This document shows, piece by piece, positions 46,329-57,250 of a stretch of DNA of 64,000 nt. The notes below the pieces were generated by a model that was not told the DNA's origin, did no database searches, and saw only the letters and a list, made by a program, of their open reading frames with translations. Both the position numbers and the translations under genes were made by a program. Each line of letters begins with the position of its first letter. Position 1 is the first letter of the stretch. The stretch comes from Lithobates sylvaticus (Eukaryota; Chordata; Amphibia; Anura; Ranidae), in NCBI GenBank assembly GCA_028564925.1, contig CM053034.1, positions 89,881,160 to 89,945,159 on the forward strand. The letters are read 5' to 3'.

Positions 46329-46740
46329 TAAAGTGGTAGTAAAGTCTATATTTAGATTTTAACCTACAGGTATGCTTAAAAAAAAAAGTTTACCTGTAGG
46401 TTAAATGAATATCTCCTAAATGTGCACTGTATAGAATATGTTCTAGGAAGCAGCAGCCGGTGATGTCACTGGCCTATGAGCTCTGAAGGAACAGCATACC
46501 CATGCAGTTACTTCAGAGCTCTGTGCCGTGGCCGTGATTTCCGCCATTCAAGTGGCTGTAGCCCCCAAACCAGAAAGGAAGACCAGGTGAAGATGGAAGC
46601 CTCTGCAGTAGTGACAGCACGCTGTTGGAGGGTTTAGTTTCAAGGTAGGTCAATGATAATGTGCTAGTATGCAATGGGTACTAACACATTATGACATTTC
46701 CTTGCAGGGTTTGTTTTTTTCATCTTTTCTACCGCTTTAA
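46329..46740. mobile_element. MITE with AAAGYGGTAGNAAAG termini and internal hairpin
   Basis: The left end TAAAGTGGTAGTAAAGTC and the inverted right end TTAAAGCGGTAGAAAAGA match. Close to the left end is a perfect hairpin, TTTAACCTACAGGTA (46358-46372) against TACCTGTAGGTTAAA (46391-46405). There is no coding capacity. Confidence 0.65.
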
Positions 46741-46855
46741 GCATGCAATCCAATGGCCATAGGCATTCCATCCTACCCTAAATGGTAGTAGACAGGGTTA
46801 TAGAGATATAGTAGAGTTAAGCTTGGAACCACAGCAGCACTCAACACCTGCCCCC

Positions 46856-47098
46856 AGTGCCTCCAGTAACAACCTTTCCACACCAAGTTTACCCTGCCCC
46901 ATTTTCTGGAAGAAAAAAAAAAAAAAAACACCCACATGCCCAGCTTCTGAATTCAAGCTTGGCAAACTTGCTATTGTTTCAATTGATTCAAATACTAGTT
47001 GATGGAAACAGCCCCCTTGTTTCCAGTTCATGCTTGGGGGGGAGGGGGATGGGTCCCATGACATATTCCAGCAGCCATTACTTTTTTGCTATTCATAT

Positions 47099-47175
<77 letters not shown>

Positions 47176-47500
47176 TTAGTGCTCTTGGCACTGCAACTCA
47201 TTCATATTATCTAGTGGAAAAGTTCTGGCCTGGGTTGATCTACATTAACATATTCTTCAAAAGCAAGGATGTCGTGAACTATTGGCCAGTGGTTTAGAAT
47301 GTACCACTGACCAGACCTGGACCAATATACACTCAAGTTACTGACCTGCCCTGCTCCAAGTGCCATGTCAGAGAGGGCCTTTAGTGTAGTGGGATGATTT
47401 GTGACTGAAAATCATATTCACCTGTTCCCAGACAATGATAACCAGCTCAATTTTATTATACGTAATCAGGCCCGGATCAGAGAGGACTACCGAATACCTA
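46856..47500 (+). pseudogene. Relic of a hAT transposase, internally deleted
   Basis: The left piece encodes HPHAQLLNSSLANLLLFQLI, aligned with HPHAQRLNASLAKLLALQLL of the transposase at 17134-20303. The right piece, near 47310-47400, encodes DLDQYTLKLLTCPAPSAMSE then RAFSVVG, aligned with its C-terminal LLACPASSVLSERTFSAAGG segment. The DDE core between them is absent and a (TA)n run occupies that place. Several frame changes and stops are present. It is an old member of the same hAT family, lying about 360 bp upstream of exon D. Confidence 0.75.
47100..47168. repeat. (TA)n microsatellite
   Basis: About 33 TA dinucleotides without interruption. Confidence 0.97.
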
Positions 47501-47858
47501 CATTAGAGATTATCGATTAAACCATTCATTGTTTTTTTTTTTATCAGTATATATTTTAGTCCCCTGCCCACAGCTGATTGGCCTGGCACTGACAGCTTCC
47601 TTCCAGAAAGGAAGCTGTCGAACCCAAGCTCATACCTTATATCCAATACCTTTGTTTTATGTCGGTGTATATAGCATATCAATGAAGAAATGCTTTATCC
47701 TCTTGTCCTGTTTGTTACTGCCAGCATTTGCCTCCTGGCACCACTCTTACATTGCATTAGTTCATTTTATACAATTAAACACCTGATTAAGTTGGACAAC
47801 ATCTAAATATTGGATTCATTCAGTTCCTAAAGATGTTTTTACGTGTTTTATTTCCTAG

Positions 47859-47928
47859 ACATTGAATATATATTCTGATGGCACTGTCACTGTGAATGAA
47901 ATGCCAGCTTCCCTACCAGTGTTTTCAG
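47859..47928 (+). CDS. Exon D of the VWD-domain glycoprotein
   Basis: The exon has 23 codons plus one base, with acceptor GTTTTATTTCCTAG and donor TCAG|GTATGA. It reads TLNIYSDGTVTVNEMPASLP then VFS. Mucin D2 domains continue here with a V.(I/F)K(A/S)(D/S)G.V..N.....LP motif, and the frame follows from exon C (phase 0) with no gap. The exon lies 7.6 kb after exon C, in a region crowded with MITEs and a hAT relic. It ends in phase 1. The reading frame is open and splice sites are standard. Together, exons A-D cover the first half of one VWD domain. Confidence 0.82.
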
Positions 47929-48257
47929 GTATGAAACTTTAATGGCACCCCAACCTATAATATAGTAGTGGGCTACGCACACATACAGCAGTGCACCATA
48001 ACACACATACTGTACCATGGTCTGCGATTGAATAAAAGGGTCATGTTCATTTTTGGCTGGGCTGTATTGCGTTGGCAGTCCTTTTAAAATGAATGGGTTA
48101 TCGTAATGTAATGCAGATTAGCATCTACCACAACACGCATAAAAATACAGGTATTAGTGTAGTAACATTTATGTATTACGGCAACACAGTGTAATTGGGT
48201 TCCAAAATGTCCACTCCAGGCACTTAAGTTAGGTCAAAAGCTTGCCCTTCCTTACAG

Positions 48258-48355
48258 GTTCCTCTACACTCTATGTTTCCAAACACATTTGCTTAGTTGC
48301 AGCAGCAGATATTTCTTTGCCTTCCCTGCATCAAGCCTTGCTAGGCAACACCTGA
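48258..48355 (+). CDS. Possible exon E of the VWD gene, end unresolved
   Basis: The acceptor GCCCTTCCTTACAG is good. Starting in phase 1, as exon D requires, the frame reads GSSTLYVSKHICLVAAADIS and then LPSLHQALLGNT before a TGA at 48353-48355. Counted from the LP of exon D, TLYVSKHICLVAAA lines up without gaps with the T(I/V)FRPSTFFIIAQT segment of mucin D2 domains (family pattern from memory), but only loosely. No GT donor occurs between this segment and the stop, so either the exon is shorter or degenerate, the gene is broken here, or the match is chance. Confidence 0.3.
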
Positions 48356-48359
48356 GACC

Positions 48360-49040
48360 TGATAAACAACAACGTAGTTAGTTGGTCAGGATCCCAAATC
48401 TTTTGATGACACAAGCATGTAACCATACCAAATCTTTATTTGCTACCAAGCACAACCCACTGATGCACAACAATTGTAATTGGCTAGACCAATAAATACC
48501 CAAAACTACAAATGTTTAGGTGTATGTTTATTTATGTGTCCAGCCAAAACCATTTTTTTTTTTTAGTTTTGGAAAGAGTGGTGAAGAGTTACATATACTG
48601 CTATGTTAGAGAGATTTTCCCCCACTTTCTCTCACAGTGACAACAATTTCATCAGATAAAAAGTGAAAGAAAGTATGCAATAACAACACAGACAGCAATC
48701 AAAAGCTGAGAAGTATTTTAGCCTTCCCCTACTTTTTTGGAGATTCGCTTGATTACTTCTCCACTCTACTAGACTCAGTTGTGGCTGTTTTTTTTGGGGG
48801 GGGGCAAACAACCACCCCCGGTTGGCCAGTGGCACCCCCCTTGTTATGCATAGTTGGGTCACCCACACCCCCCCGGGGTCTCTCAGTCAGTCATCCAGCC
48901 CCGCACTAACCACATCTAGGTTGTGGGCGGGGAGTGCTCCTACGGGCGGTAGGCGGGCATCTCCTCCTCCTCTGCATCACGGCGGCTTCCGCCGTGTGTC
49001 TCCTCCCTCCTCCTCCTCCTAGGTGTCCAATATTCATTCG
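48360..49040. other. No recognised gene
   Basis: Non-coding, repeat-like sequence with a C-rich block (48820-48880) and TCC triplet runs (48960-49020). Confidence 0.4.
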
Positions 49041-49045
49041 CTATC

Positions 49046-49777
49046 TATCAGGAACTAAGTACTCACCGAGGCCAAGATGCCGAGAGCGGTTGCCCTTGCG
49101 ACTCAGCGCCCACTGCCCCTGAAGATGGTACAGAGGGCAGTTGGCACCAAGAGGCACAAGCCACCTGCTGGTGATGGCTAGGCGTGGGCCCAGGTGCTGC
49201 AGATAGGAGATGGACTGGAACTGAGGTCCTGGCTGAGGTTCAAACACCGGTAGGCAAGCTGAAGGCAGGCTGAGGGTTAAACACAGAAGGTTAGTCAGGC
49301 ACAAGCTAGGGGGTCAAACACAGATAGGCAAGTCCAGGGCAAGGTAACCAGGCGTAGAGGCAAGGCAGGTCCAAAGGCAGGCAGAGGGTCAGGTACTGGC
49401 AGCAAGAAGCAGATATCCGAGGTACAGGCCGAGGGTCAAACACAGGAGACAATGGGAAGTCCGGTAAAGCAAGCCAAAGGTCAAGATTGGAGAGAGCAGG
49501 GTGGTCAAGACGGTCCAGGTCAGCAACAGGTGATCAATCAAGATAGCAGGTACAGGCACAAGGACAAGGGACAGCTGAGAGACGAACCAGCGTTTGTTTT
49601 GGTGTGGAGGTCTCTCTTTTATAGGCCAGCTGGTAGTCACATGGGGCGTGCGCTAGTGCGCATACGCGCGTGCCGCTCAGTGGAGCCGCGAGTGCGCGTG
49701 CGCCGCCGCAGCATCACCCCATCTCTTCCAGTGCGCCGGAGCGCCAGACCAGTGCGCGGCGGACGAGGTCCCTGATA
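49046..49777 (-). mobile_element. Solo LTR of a Ty3/gypsy element
   Basis: A 5-bp target duplication, CTATC, lies at 49041-49045 and 49778-49782. The ends are inverted (TATCAGG...CCTGATA). On the minus strand it contains CCAGCTGGCCTATAAAAG and TGTGTTTGACCCTC-type repeats, as does the LTR at 60316-61389, so both belong to related copies of one family. The internal part was lost by recombination between LTRs. Confidence 0.85.
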
Positions 49778-49782
49778 CTATC

Positions 49783-52305
49783 ATCATACAACTGGGTGGG
49801 CTCAGAGCAAAGTGCTCTGCGCCCCGAGCCCGTGTCTTTCATTCAGTCAGGTATGCCAAAGGGGCTTAGGTTGTTCTTGGAGTTGAGGTTCAGAACAGAG
49901 AGCCCAAATTACCAAGCGGCTCCCTCTGGGAAAGAACTACAGAGACTACTGATCAGGAATTTTGCGTAATAAAGGTATTGTCTTCTGCACTGTAAAGACT
50001 TCTGTTTAGGAAGTCATATATTGTCTGCTGTTCTGTGAGGAAGAAGGTATGTCATTATGCCAGTGTGATTTACAAAACATTCTGCAGTAAACCAAAGGCA
50101 TCTTGAGTGGACATTCTTCATTATGGATAACAGACCTCAGGCCAGGAGATTGAGTGACCCAATATGGCTGAGTTTCTCCAAAAAAATGCAGGCTATAAGC
50201 GTAACCTATCTGGAGAAGAAGCTAATATGACTTTCTCTGTTGCATCCCAGTCCAGTCTAGGAACAGATATTCATTAAAGTATAACTAAAAGCAAAACTTT
50301 TATTTTAGTTTTGAATAGAGTAGGGAGGGATTAGAACATTTGTCAGTTTTTATGTCCCTGTTAGGGAGATTCACACTCTCTATTTGTCCTGTTTACCATT
50401 ATCATTGAAAGTGAAAGTAAAAGAAAATCCCAAACTTTAGGTTATGCCCAGAAAAGTAATAGAGGGGAAATCTTGGGGACACTAGTTCTGGTGACCTGGG
50501 GTCCCCAAAGAATTCCCTTCATTTGCAAGGATTTCCTCTCACTTCCTGTTTGGCTATGGGACAGGAAGTGAAGGTAAATCTCCACAATGGGACACAGATG
50601 GGGAAAAAAAATCTAACAGGGGTTATAACCCTCCCTTAGTCTAAACAAAATGAAAAAAAAAGTTTTGCCTATAATTCTACTTTAGGAGAAAGTCACAAGT
50701 CTAACTCCTCATCTAGGTTTCAGGAACACCACAGACATAAGCTATTTAAGTTTGGTTCCAGGGATTACCATTATAGAGGTTCCCCAGTCTGATCATTAAG
50801 ATCACATTGGGCCTGTGAATGAATGAATGAATGAATGAATGAATGATTTGTATAGCGCTGCAAATGCGAACTGAATCGCCTCAAGGTGGAAAGCTGTCCT
50901 TCCCAAATGTCCCAAATAAAGGAATATGTCAAGAAATCCTGATGAAAGTAAATATGAATAAAGATACTGAAGGTACTGAAGTAGTATCATTTGTGAGCAA
51001 GTTAAGTCATTGACATTGGGGGGGGGGGGGGGGGCAACCTGAAGAAGAGCTGAAGAAGATATCAGAAGATGAAGATGACAAGGAAGGAGAGGCAAGCATT
51101 ATTTATTAAGCTTGAATTTCAACCTCATAGCCCATTTTGTGTTAGCTCTGAGACAAGCTATTCAGTGAGAGAAACCAGAGGAGACCTACAATAAATCTCT
51201 TAAGTATTACCTTTATGTTAAGACATGTGTTACAGCCTTTACTCTCATTGAGGAAATGGATTTCTTCAATAAGGAGGAATGGAAAATGTCTATCTAACAG
51301 CTATGAATGCTAAGAAAAAATAAAATGCTGGGCACCAGCACTTAGCAGCTGTTAGCAGAGTTTAGAAGTGTTTAGGAGCTTTTTCAGCGTTTTTTTTCTG
51401 CTGGCAAATCTCTCCCAAAATTGCAAGCCTGAGAGTTTGTTTTCTGCTCCTAAACTCTGAAGCTTTAAAAAATGCCTCTAGACTTCAATAGTATGCATGG
51501 GCACATAGGATAACACTATTTGCTTCTAGAGGCAGAAAAAAAAACTGCTAAAAACTGCTGCTAGGAGTGTTTTGTTTAAGCTAGTGTGTATAGAGCCTTT
51601 TGCCAGTACCTTGTTTGACAGTAAATTGGAGACTGCCATCACTCGGTTTAGAGGGGGCAAGTTAAGCCTCTTATCTCAGGATAAGACTATAGAAAAGGAG
51701 CTCAGACACTGGCAAGTAGCAAGAAAGCAAGAACATACCACCCTGGAAGAGAGTTCAGGAATGGTTGGAAGTGTACTTAGCCAACTTCCTAAGATATTCT
51801 CATCCTAAGATCCAGCAGGCTTCTTGGGGGCAACTGAAATCCTTTTGACTCATTGGCTCAGTAAGAAGGCTTTTGTGGCAGGGTCAAAAGTCAGTATGGT
51901 TGACAAATTGTCAAGATTCTTAGGAGGCCTCTATGGTTGTGACTGGTAATTATCCACCAGCTTCCTGCATTCCAACTTTCTTTGCAGTTTCTTCAGCAAA
52001 GGTGTTCATGCTTTTCCAATGTACTTAGACACTTTCAGAAAGATTTTCAGGCTTTTATTCCCCGCCTTTTCATAGAATGCATGAAGGTAAAAAACCTTGT
52101 GTCTTTACAACCACTTTAAGTCCCATCAAGGGGCAAACCACAACAATAGAGGAGCTGGGTAGGGTGTGTTCTGTATTGCTTGGCCAATAAAGTTGTTTTT
52201 TAGCATTTGGAAACAGTAATGTGTAGCTTTATCATTATATTACACATGTACCGTAGTGCAGCACAAGGCATCAACACTGAGCAGGAAGATGCACCTGTAA
52301 AAGCT
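49783..52305. other. Repeat-rich sequence without recognised gene
   Basis: A (GAAT)n run lies at 50817-50845 and is followed by TTGTATAGCGCTGCAAATG. A G run lies at 51018-51035. 50285-50680 contains inverted-repeat material (AAAGTATAACTAAAAGCAAA and its near-inverse at the end) and is probably another MITE. No exon of the upstream gene was found. Confidence 0.4.
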
Positions 52306-52845
52306 TTAACCACTTGCTGACCAGCCGCCGCAGTTTTACTGCGGCAGAATGGCACAGCTGGGCGAAACAACGTTATGTTACGTCGCTATCTCCCTGTGGT
52401 AACTAGGGGGCGCGCACTCGCTGCTCGCCCCCGAAGCCGATGCAAGTGCCCAGCGGGCGCGATGGCCATCAGGCTCCCGTGATCGCTTGTGACACAGCGA
52501 GAACCGGGATCTGTGTGTGTAAACAAAGTATGAACACTGATCTCTCTCTTCCTCTAGCAAGTCCCCTCCCCCTACACTTAGAACACAGAGAGGGAACAAG
52601 TTAACCCCTTGATCACCCCCTAGTGTTAACCCCTTCCCTGTCAGTGCCATTTTTACAGTAATGAGTGCATTTTTATAGCACTGATCGCTGTATAATTGCC
52701 AATGGTCCCAAAAATGTGTCAAAAGTGTCCAATTTGTCCGCCGCAATATTGAAGTCCCAATAAAAATCGCAGATCGCCGCCATTACTAGTAAAAAAGAAA
52801 TAGTAATAAAAATGCCATAAATCTATCCCCTATTTTGTAGATGCA
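52306..52845 (-). mobile_element. TTAA-family element, truncated copy next to the retroviral LTR
   Basis: It starts TTAACCACTTGCTGACCAGC and follows the family (CCCTAGTGTTAACCCC, ATCGCAGATCGCCGCCATTA, CTATCCCCTATTTTGTAG) until the retroviral LTR sequence begins. The rest of the element is missing on the far side. Confidence 0.75.
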
Positions 52846-55800
52846 CAAATGGGTGAGCTCTTACATCAAAGCAGTTAGATTGCAGAGTCACACAAAATAC
52901 AGGATGTATATTTTTTATATATGCTCATAGACTAATACTTCTATTGGCTAAGACCCACTAGTGGCTTATTGTGTGACAGACTTTATTACCAATCACAGCA
53001 GGTCTTTACAAACTTTCCTAGATAAGAGCATAGCGCTAAGCTGTTCCTAGTTTTTGATACTTTAACCAAGCTTCTACATTCCTAGATAAGCACATAGCAT
53101 ACCAGGGTGCAGTGGTTCCTCCCAGCACCATTTTGTTCAACAGTTCATCACATAAGTAAATATGGATAGCAACTTATAAGATTTTCCTTACATATCCCTC
53201 CTCTTGGTATCCATTTTACTCAATCGACTTGGCCTTCATGTACGTCCCTTCCGCAATGGGGTTTCCAGACCTCACATTATTAACCGCTTCCCGACCGGCC
53301 ACTGCATATATACGTCAGAATGGCACGGGCAGGCAGAATCACGTACCGGTACGTGATCGTGCATGTGCCTGCCCGTGGTCGCGCGCGCGCCGCTAGCGTC
53401 GCGCTCGCGACCCGGTCGGGAGCTCCGTGACCCGGGCCGCGGGACCAGCGGACCCGATCGCCGCTGGTATCCCGCGATCGGGTTACGGAGCTGAAGAACG
53501 GGGAGAGGTCTATGTAAACAAACCTCTCCCCGCGCTTCCTACACTGACTGTCAGTGATCGGCGGTTCCCTGTCATCGGGAACGCCGATCAATGACGTCAG
53601 ACGTACAGCCACGCCCCCCCTACTGTAAAAAAAAAACACAACACGTCACACTGACTCCTCCCCGCCCCCTAGTGGTTAACCCCCTAACTACAACTGTCAT
53701 TTACATAGGAATCAGTGCTATTTAAATAGCAGTGATTGCTGTATAAATGACAAATGTCCCAAAAATGTGTCAAAAATGTCCGATGTGTCCGCCAAAATGT
53801 CGCAGTCACAATAAAAATCGCTGATCGCCGCCATTACTAATAAAAAAAAAAAATATTAATAAAAATGCTATAAAACTATCCCCTATTTTGTAAACGCTAT
53901 AACTTTTGCGCAAACTAATCAATAATCGCTAATTGCGATTTTTTTTTACCAAAAATATGTAGAAGAATACGTATCGGCCTAAAACTGAGGAAAAAAAATG
54001 TTTTTTTATATATTTTTTGGGGATATTTATTATAGCAAAAAGTAAAAAATATTGCATTTTTTTCAAAATTGTCGCTCTATTTTTGTTTATAGCGCAAAAA
54101 ATAAAAACCGCAGGGGTGATCAAATACCACCAAAAGAAAGCTCTATTTGTGGGAAAAAAAGGACGCCAATTTTGTTTTGGAGCCACGTCGCACGACCGCA
54201 CAATTGTTAGTTAAAGCGACGCAGTGCCGAATTGCAAAAAGGGGCCTGGTCCTTTAGCTGCAAATTGGTCTGGGGCTGAAGTGGTTAAGAGGAGTATCTT
54301 CGGTGCCATTATAGATATCATCTTGAGTAGGGATTGTTTGATACATGGTTCTTGTCATTGTTGTCTCAATCAATCTTTGTGAAAGTCCTCGGATACATGG
54401 GATATAGCAGCGACCACAAGTGACCAGAACGGCCAAAGCCACAGCAATTGAGATCAAACATGATGTAATAAGTCCAGTCCACTTACCAAACCATCATTCA
54501 AGCCAATTTGTGAATGGATCGTTAATACCTGAGTTTTCCGCTAATTCATTCCATAGAGCAGTCAATTCTTCTAGGGCTCTGGTCATGGTCCCTCCAGGAG
54601 CTGTATTGTTAGGGATGAAGGTGCAACACATGCTACCAAACATTTTGTATACCCCTCCTCTTTCAGCCAGGACCATATCTAAGGCCATTCGGTTCTGCCA
54701 TGCCATTAGAGATGTAGGGGCCAACTGTTCTGCTAGGCCCTTCACAGCATCCAGATTATAGTTTACAAATCGTTGTTGGTTATAGTATATATAGTTAATC
54801 CAGTCAACATCTTTATTTATAATCACCCACCAGAAAAGAGACTCAAATCCAGCTGTCACCTGGTTCCTGGCTTTGAACTCATCCGGCACCCCACGAGGAA
54901 CCCTAATATCATCCATGTGGATCCGAGAGCCAAATGACCCCTTTGTCCGTTGATGACTTTTGCTCTGTTGTTCTGACAGGATCCTCAGGGGCATAGCTAG
55001 CTGAACCATAGCATTGACAGGTATCCAAGCTCACAGTTTCTTATCCCCACACATCCACCAGACATCAGCTCTCTGAGTGTCATGTTCAACCCAGTCACCA
55101 CTGCCCTTGTAATCCTCTCCCTGCAGTAGTCATCTTATAGTGACCCAAGATCCACCCCGGTACTGTTCCCTGGGAGTGCAAAACAAGTAAAATTGCCTGG
55201 ATATGCAGTAACCGCCGGAGGTATCTGAGGTCTCTGTACTGGGGGAAACAACAAACTCAACGTGTGACAGGTAGAATTTGTTTCAGGTTTATACCTTTTG
55301 TTATATAATTGCAACATATATTTTAAACCTTCTGGATCTGTATTGTGATTTAGAGGAAAAGGGACCGTTGCTAAATGTGGTCTGGCTCCAGCACAAACTA
55401 AACAGTTTTCCTTTTTTAGTTTTAACCGTGTACCTCAACCATTCTAACCACTCATTTTTTTCCTGGTATCCTGTCTCCAAGGCTATGGCATGTTCTACTT
55501 AAAGTTTTACTCAGAACTTCTATTTCAGCATGGCCTTCTTCTTTTCCTTCTGTGTCTACATTTTCCTGTTGTCTGGTTTTATTGGGTGGTAATATCTCAA
55601 GAAAAAATGTACCTAAGGGATCTGTTCCAGACACCCATGCTCGCATAGAGTATAACCGCTGATATTTTTTTTTTTAGTGTTATCAGCAATTGGTTGCAAT
55701 CTCTGCTATGTGTACAGGGGGAATTAGCTGTCTTTGTTAAGTTCAATCTTTCTTTTAGACCGTTTATGCCTGGAATGTTGTACCCCCAATCTTGGTGTGC

Positions 55801-57250
55801 TGTGGTCTATGTGGTCTGGTTCCATACTGAACAGTCAGTTCCACTTGGAAGAGAACAAACATATTTATCTGCCCATAGGAGCCCTTTTGCTTCAGTTATG
55901 TCCCTACAATCCACAATTTGGCAAAAATCCACTAAAATGGTACTAGTTTTTCCTTCTATGAAGGTTAAGTTCAAAGCCTTTCCCGTACTTACCTACTCTA
56001 GGGGTTCCTCCACTTTCAATTTTCTGCCTCCCCGTATGGATGTCTCCCCTAGATTTACCAGTAGGCCCAAGATAATTACTATCCCTTTCATCCTAACCAG
56101 CTACAGAGCTCCAGCGGATAGGGTAGGGGAGTTGGAGGGGGGTTTGAAACAAGTCCCACCTTGTGTGAGCCCTCTCTTTGTAGCCAGATTTACTGGTTCC
56201 CTTGTAGCCAACTGGCCCTGCTCTGCCTGTAAAACTTTTTTTGCAATGGGACTGGTGAATCCAGGTAGACCTTTCTGCAATCCTTATCACAGTAGGGGTA
56301 GTTAGGAGGACTTTGAAAGGACCATCCTACCGTGGGGAGTACCAATGCATTTTCTTTATTACTTTTATTAAGACCCAATCTCCCACATGCACCTTTTCAT
56401 CTTCTTGGATTGGACCTTCTTGGACAGAACAAAAATCATTAGTACATTTTTGTCTTAACAGCCTAGACATGTATTCTTCTAGTGTGTGCTCAGACTCCTC
56501 AGTAGGTGTTTCATTTGGTAATAATGGTATCTTATATGGTCTACTATGCATCATTTCAAATGGGCTTAAACCTTCTTTTGTAGATGTAATATGCATATTA
56601 GTTACGGCTAATGGTAGATAATACATCCAATCCTTTCCTGTTTCTTCCATGGCTTTCCTCAATTTGCTTTTTAGAATGCCATTATGTCTTTCCACCAATC
56701 CAGCTGATTGGGGATGATAGGCACAATGGTATTTCACTTGAATTCTCATAGTTTTAGTTAAATATTGTATTGATTTTATTTACAAAGTGAGGTCCATTAT
56801 TACTATAGAGCTTTTTGGGGATTCCAAATCTAGGAATTATGTTTCTTAGTAATGCTTTGGACACAGTCTGCATGTCTGCACTTCCTGTTGGGAATGCCTC
56901 CACCCATTTGGTCAGGGCGTCTATTATTACCAGACAATATTTCTTCCTCTCACATTTGTCTTGTTCAATAAAATCCATGCAAATGTGTTGGAATGGATAT
57001 TGCAGCATGGGGAACTTCCCCTTTTGTGGCCTCATGCTGCTCTAAGCATTGTGTTTTGCACATATAATGCATTTGAGAACAACTTTTTGAGTAGTTTGCA
57101 AAGCCATAGGCTGTACATACTTTATTTGACATCTCAGTCATCCCCGTTTGACACATGAGTTACTCCATGTGTCAATACTGCTGCATACCTAAACAAGGAT
57201 TATGGCAATACCAGTTTTCCTTCAGGTGATGTGTAGATGTTATTATTGTC
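52846..57250 (-). mobile_element. Endogenous retrovirus fossil, integrase-env-LTR
   Basis: On the minus strand: the RNase H/integrase linker and integrase (about 57250-56330; CMDFIEQDKC, CLVIIDALTKWVEAFP, CAYHPQSAGLVERHNG), an env region (about 56330-54290) with a TM-like segment near 54500-54950 that has a CC motif, a polypurine tract (about 53190-53210) and part of a 3' LTR (about 53190-52846). The style is gamma- or epsilon-like. It is broken by many changes, lacks most of pol and a 5' LTR here, and is interrupted by a TTAA element. Confidence 0.8.
53280..54288 (-). mobile_element. Full-length TTAA-family element (reference copy)
   Basis: It is bounded by TTAACCGCTTC and GAAGTGGTTAA, with TTAA on both sides, and is 1009 bp long. 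It lies between the env end and the polypurine tract of the retroviral fossil, so it inserted after the virus. Inner blocks are AGATCGCCGCCATTAC-like, CTATAACTTTTGCGCAAAC, GAATACGTATCGGCC and CCACCAAAAGAAAGCTC. There is no transposase, so it is a non-autonomous member, probably piggyBac-like from its target. Confidence 0.85.
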
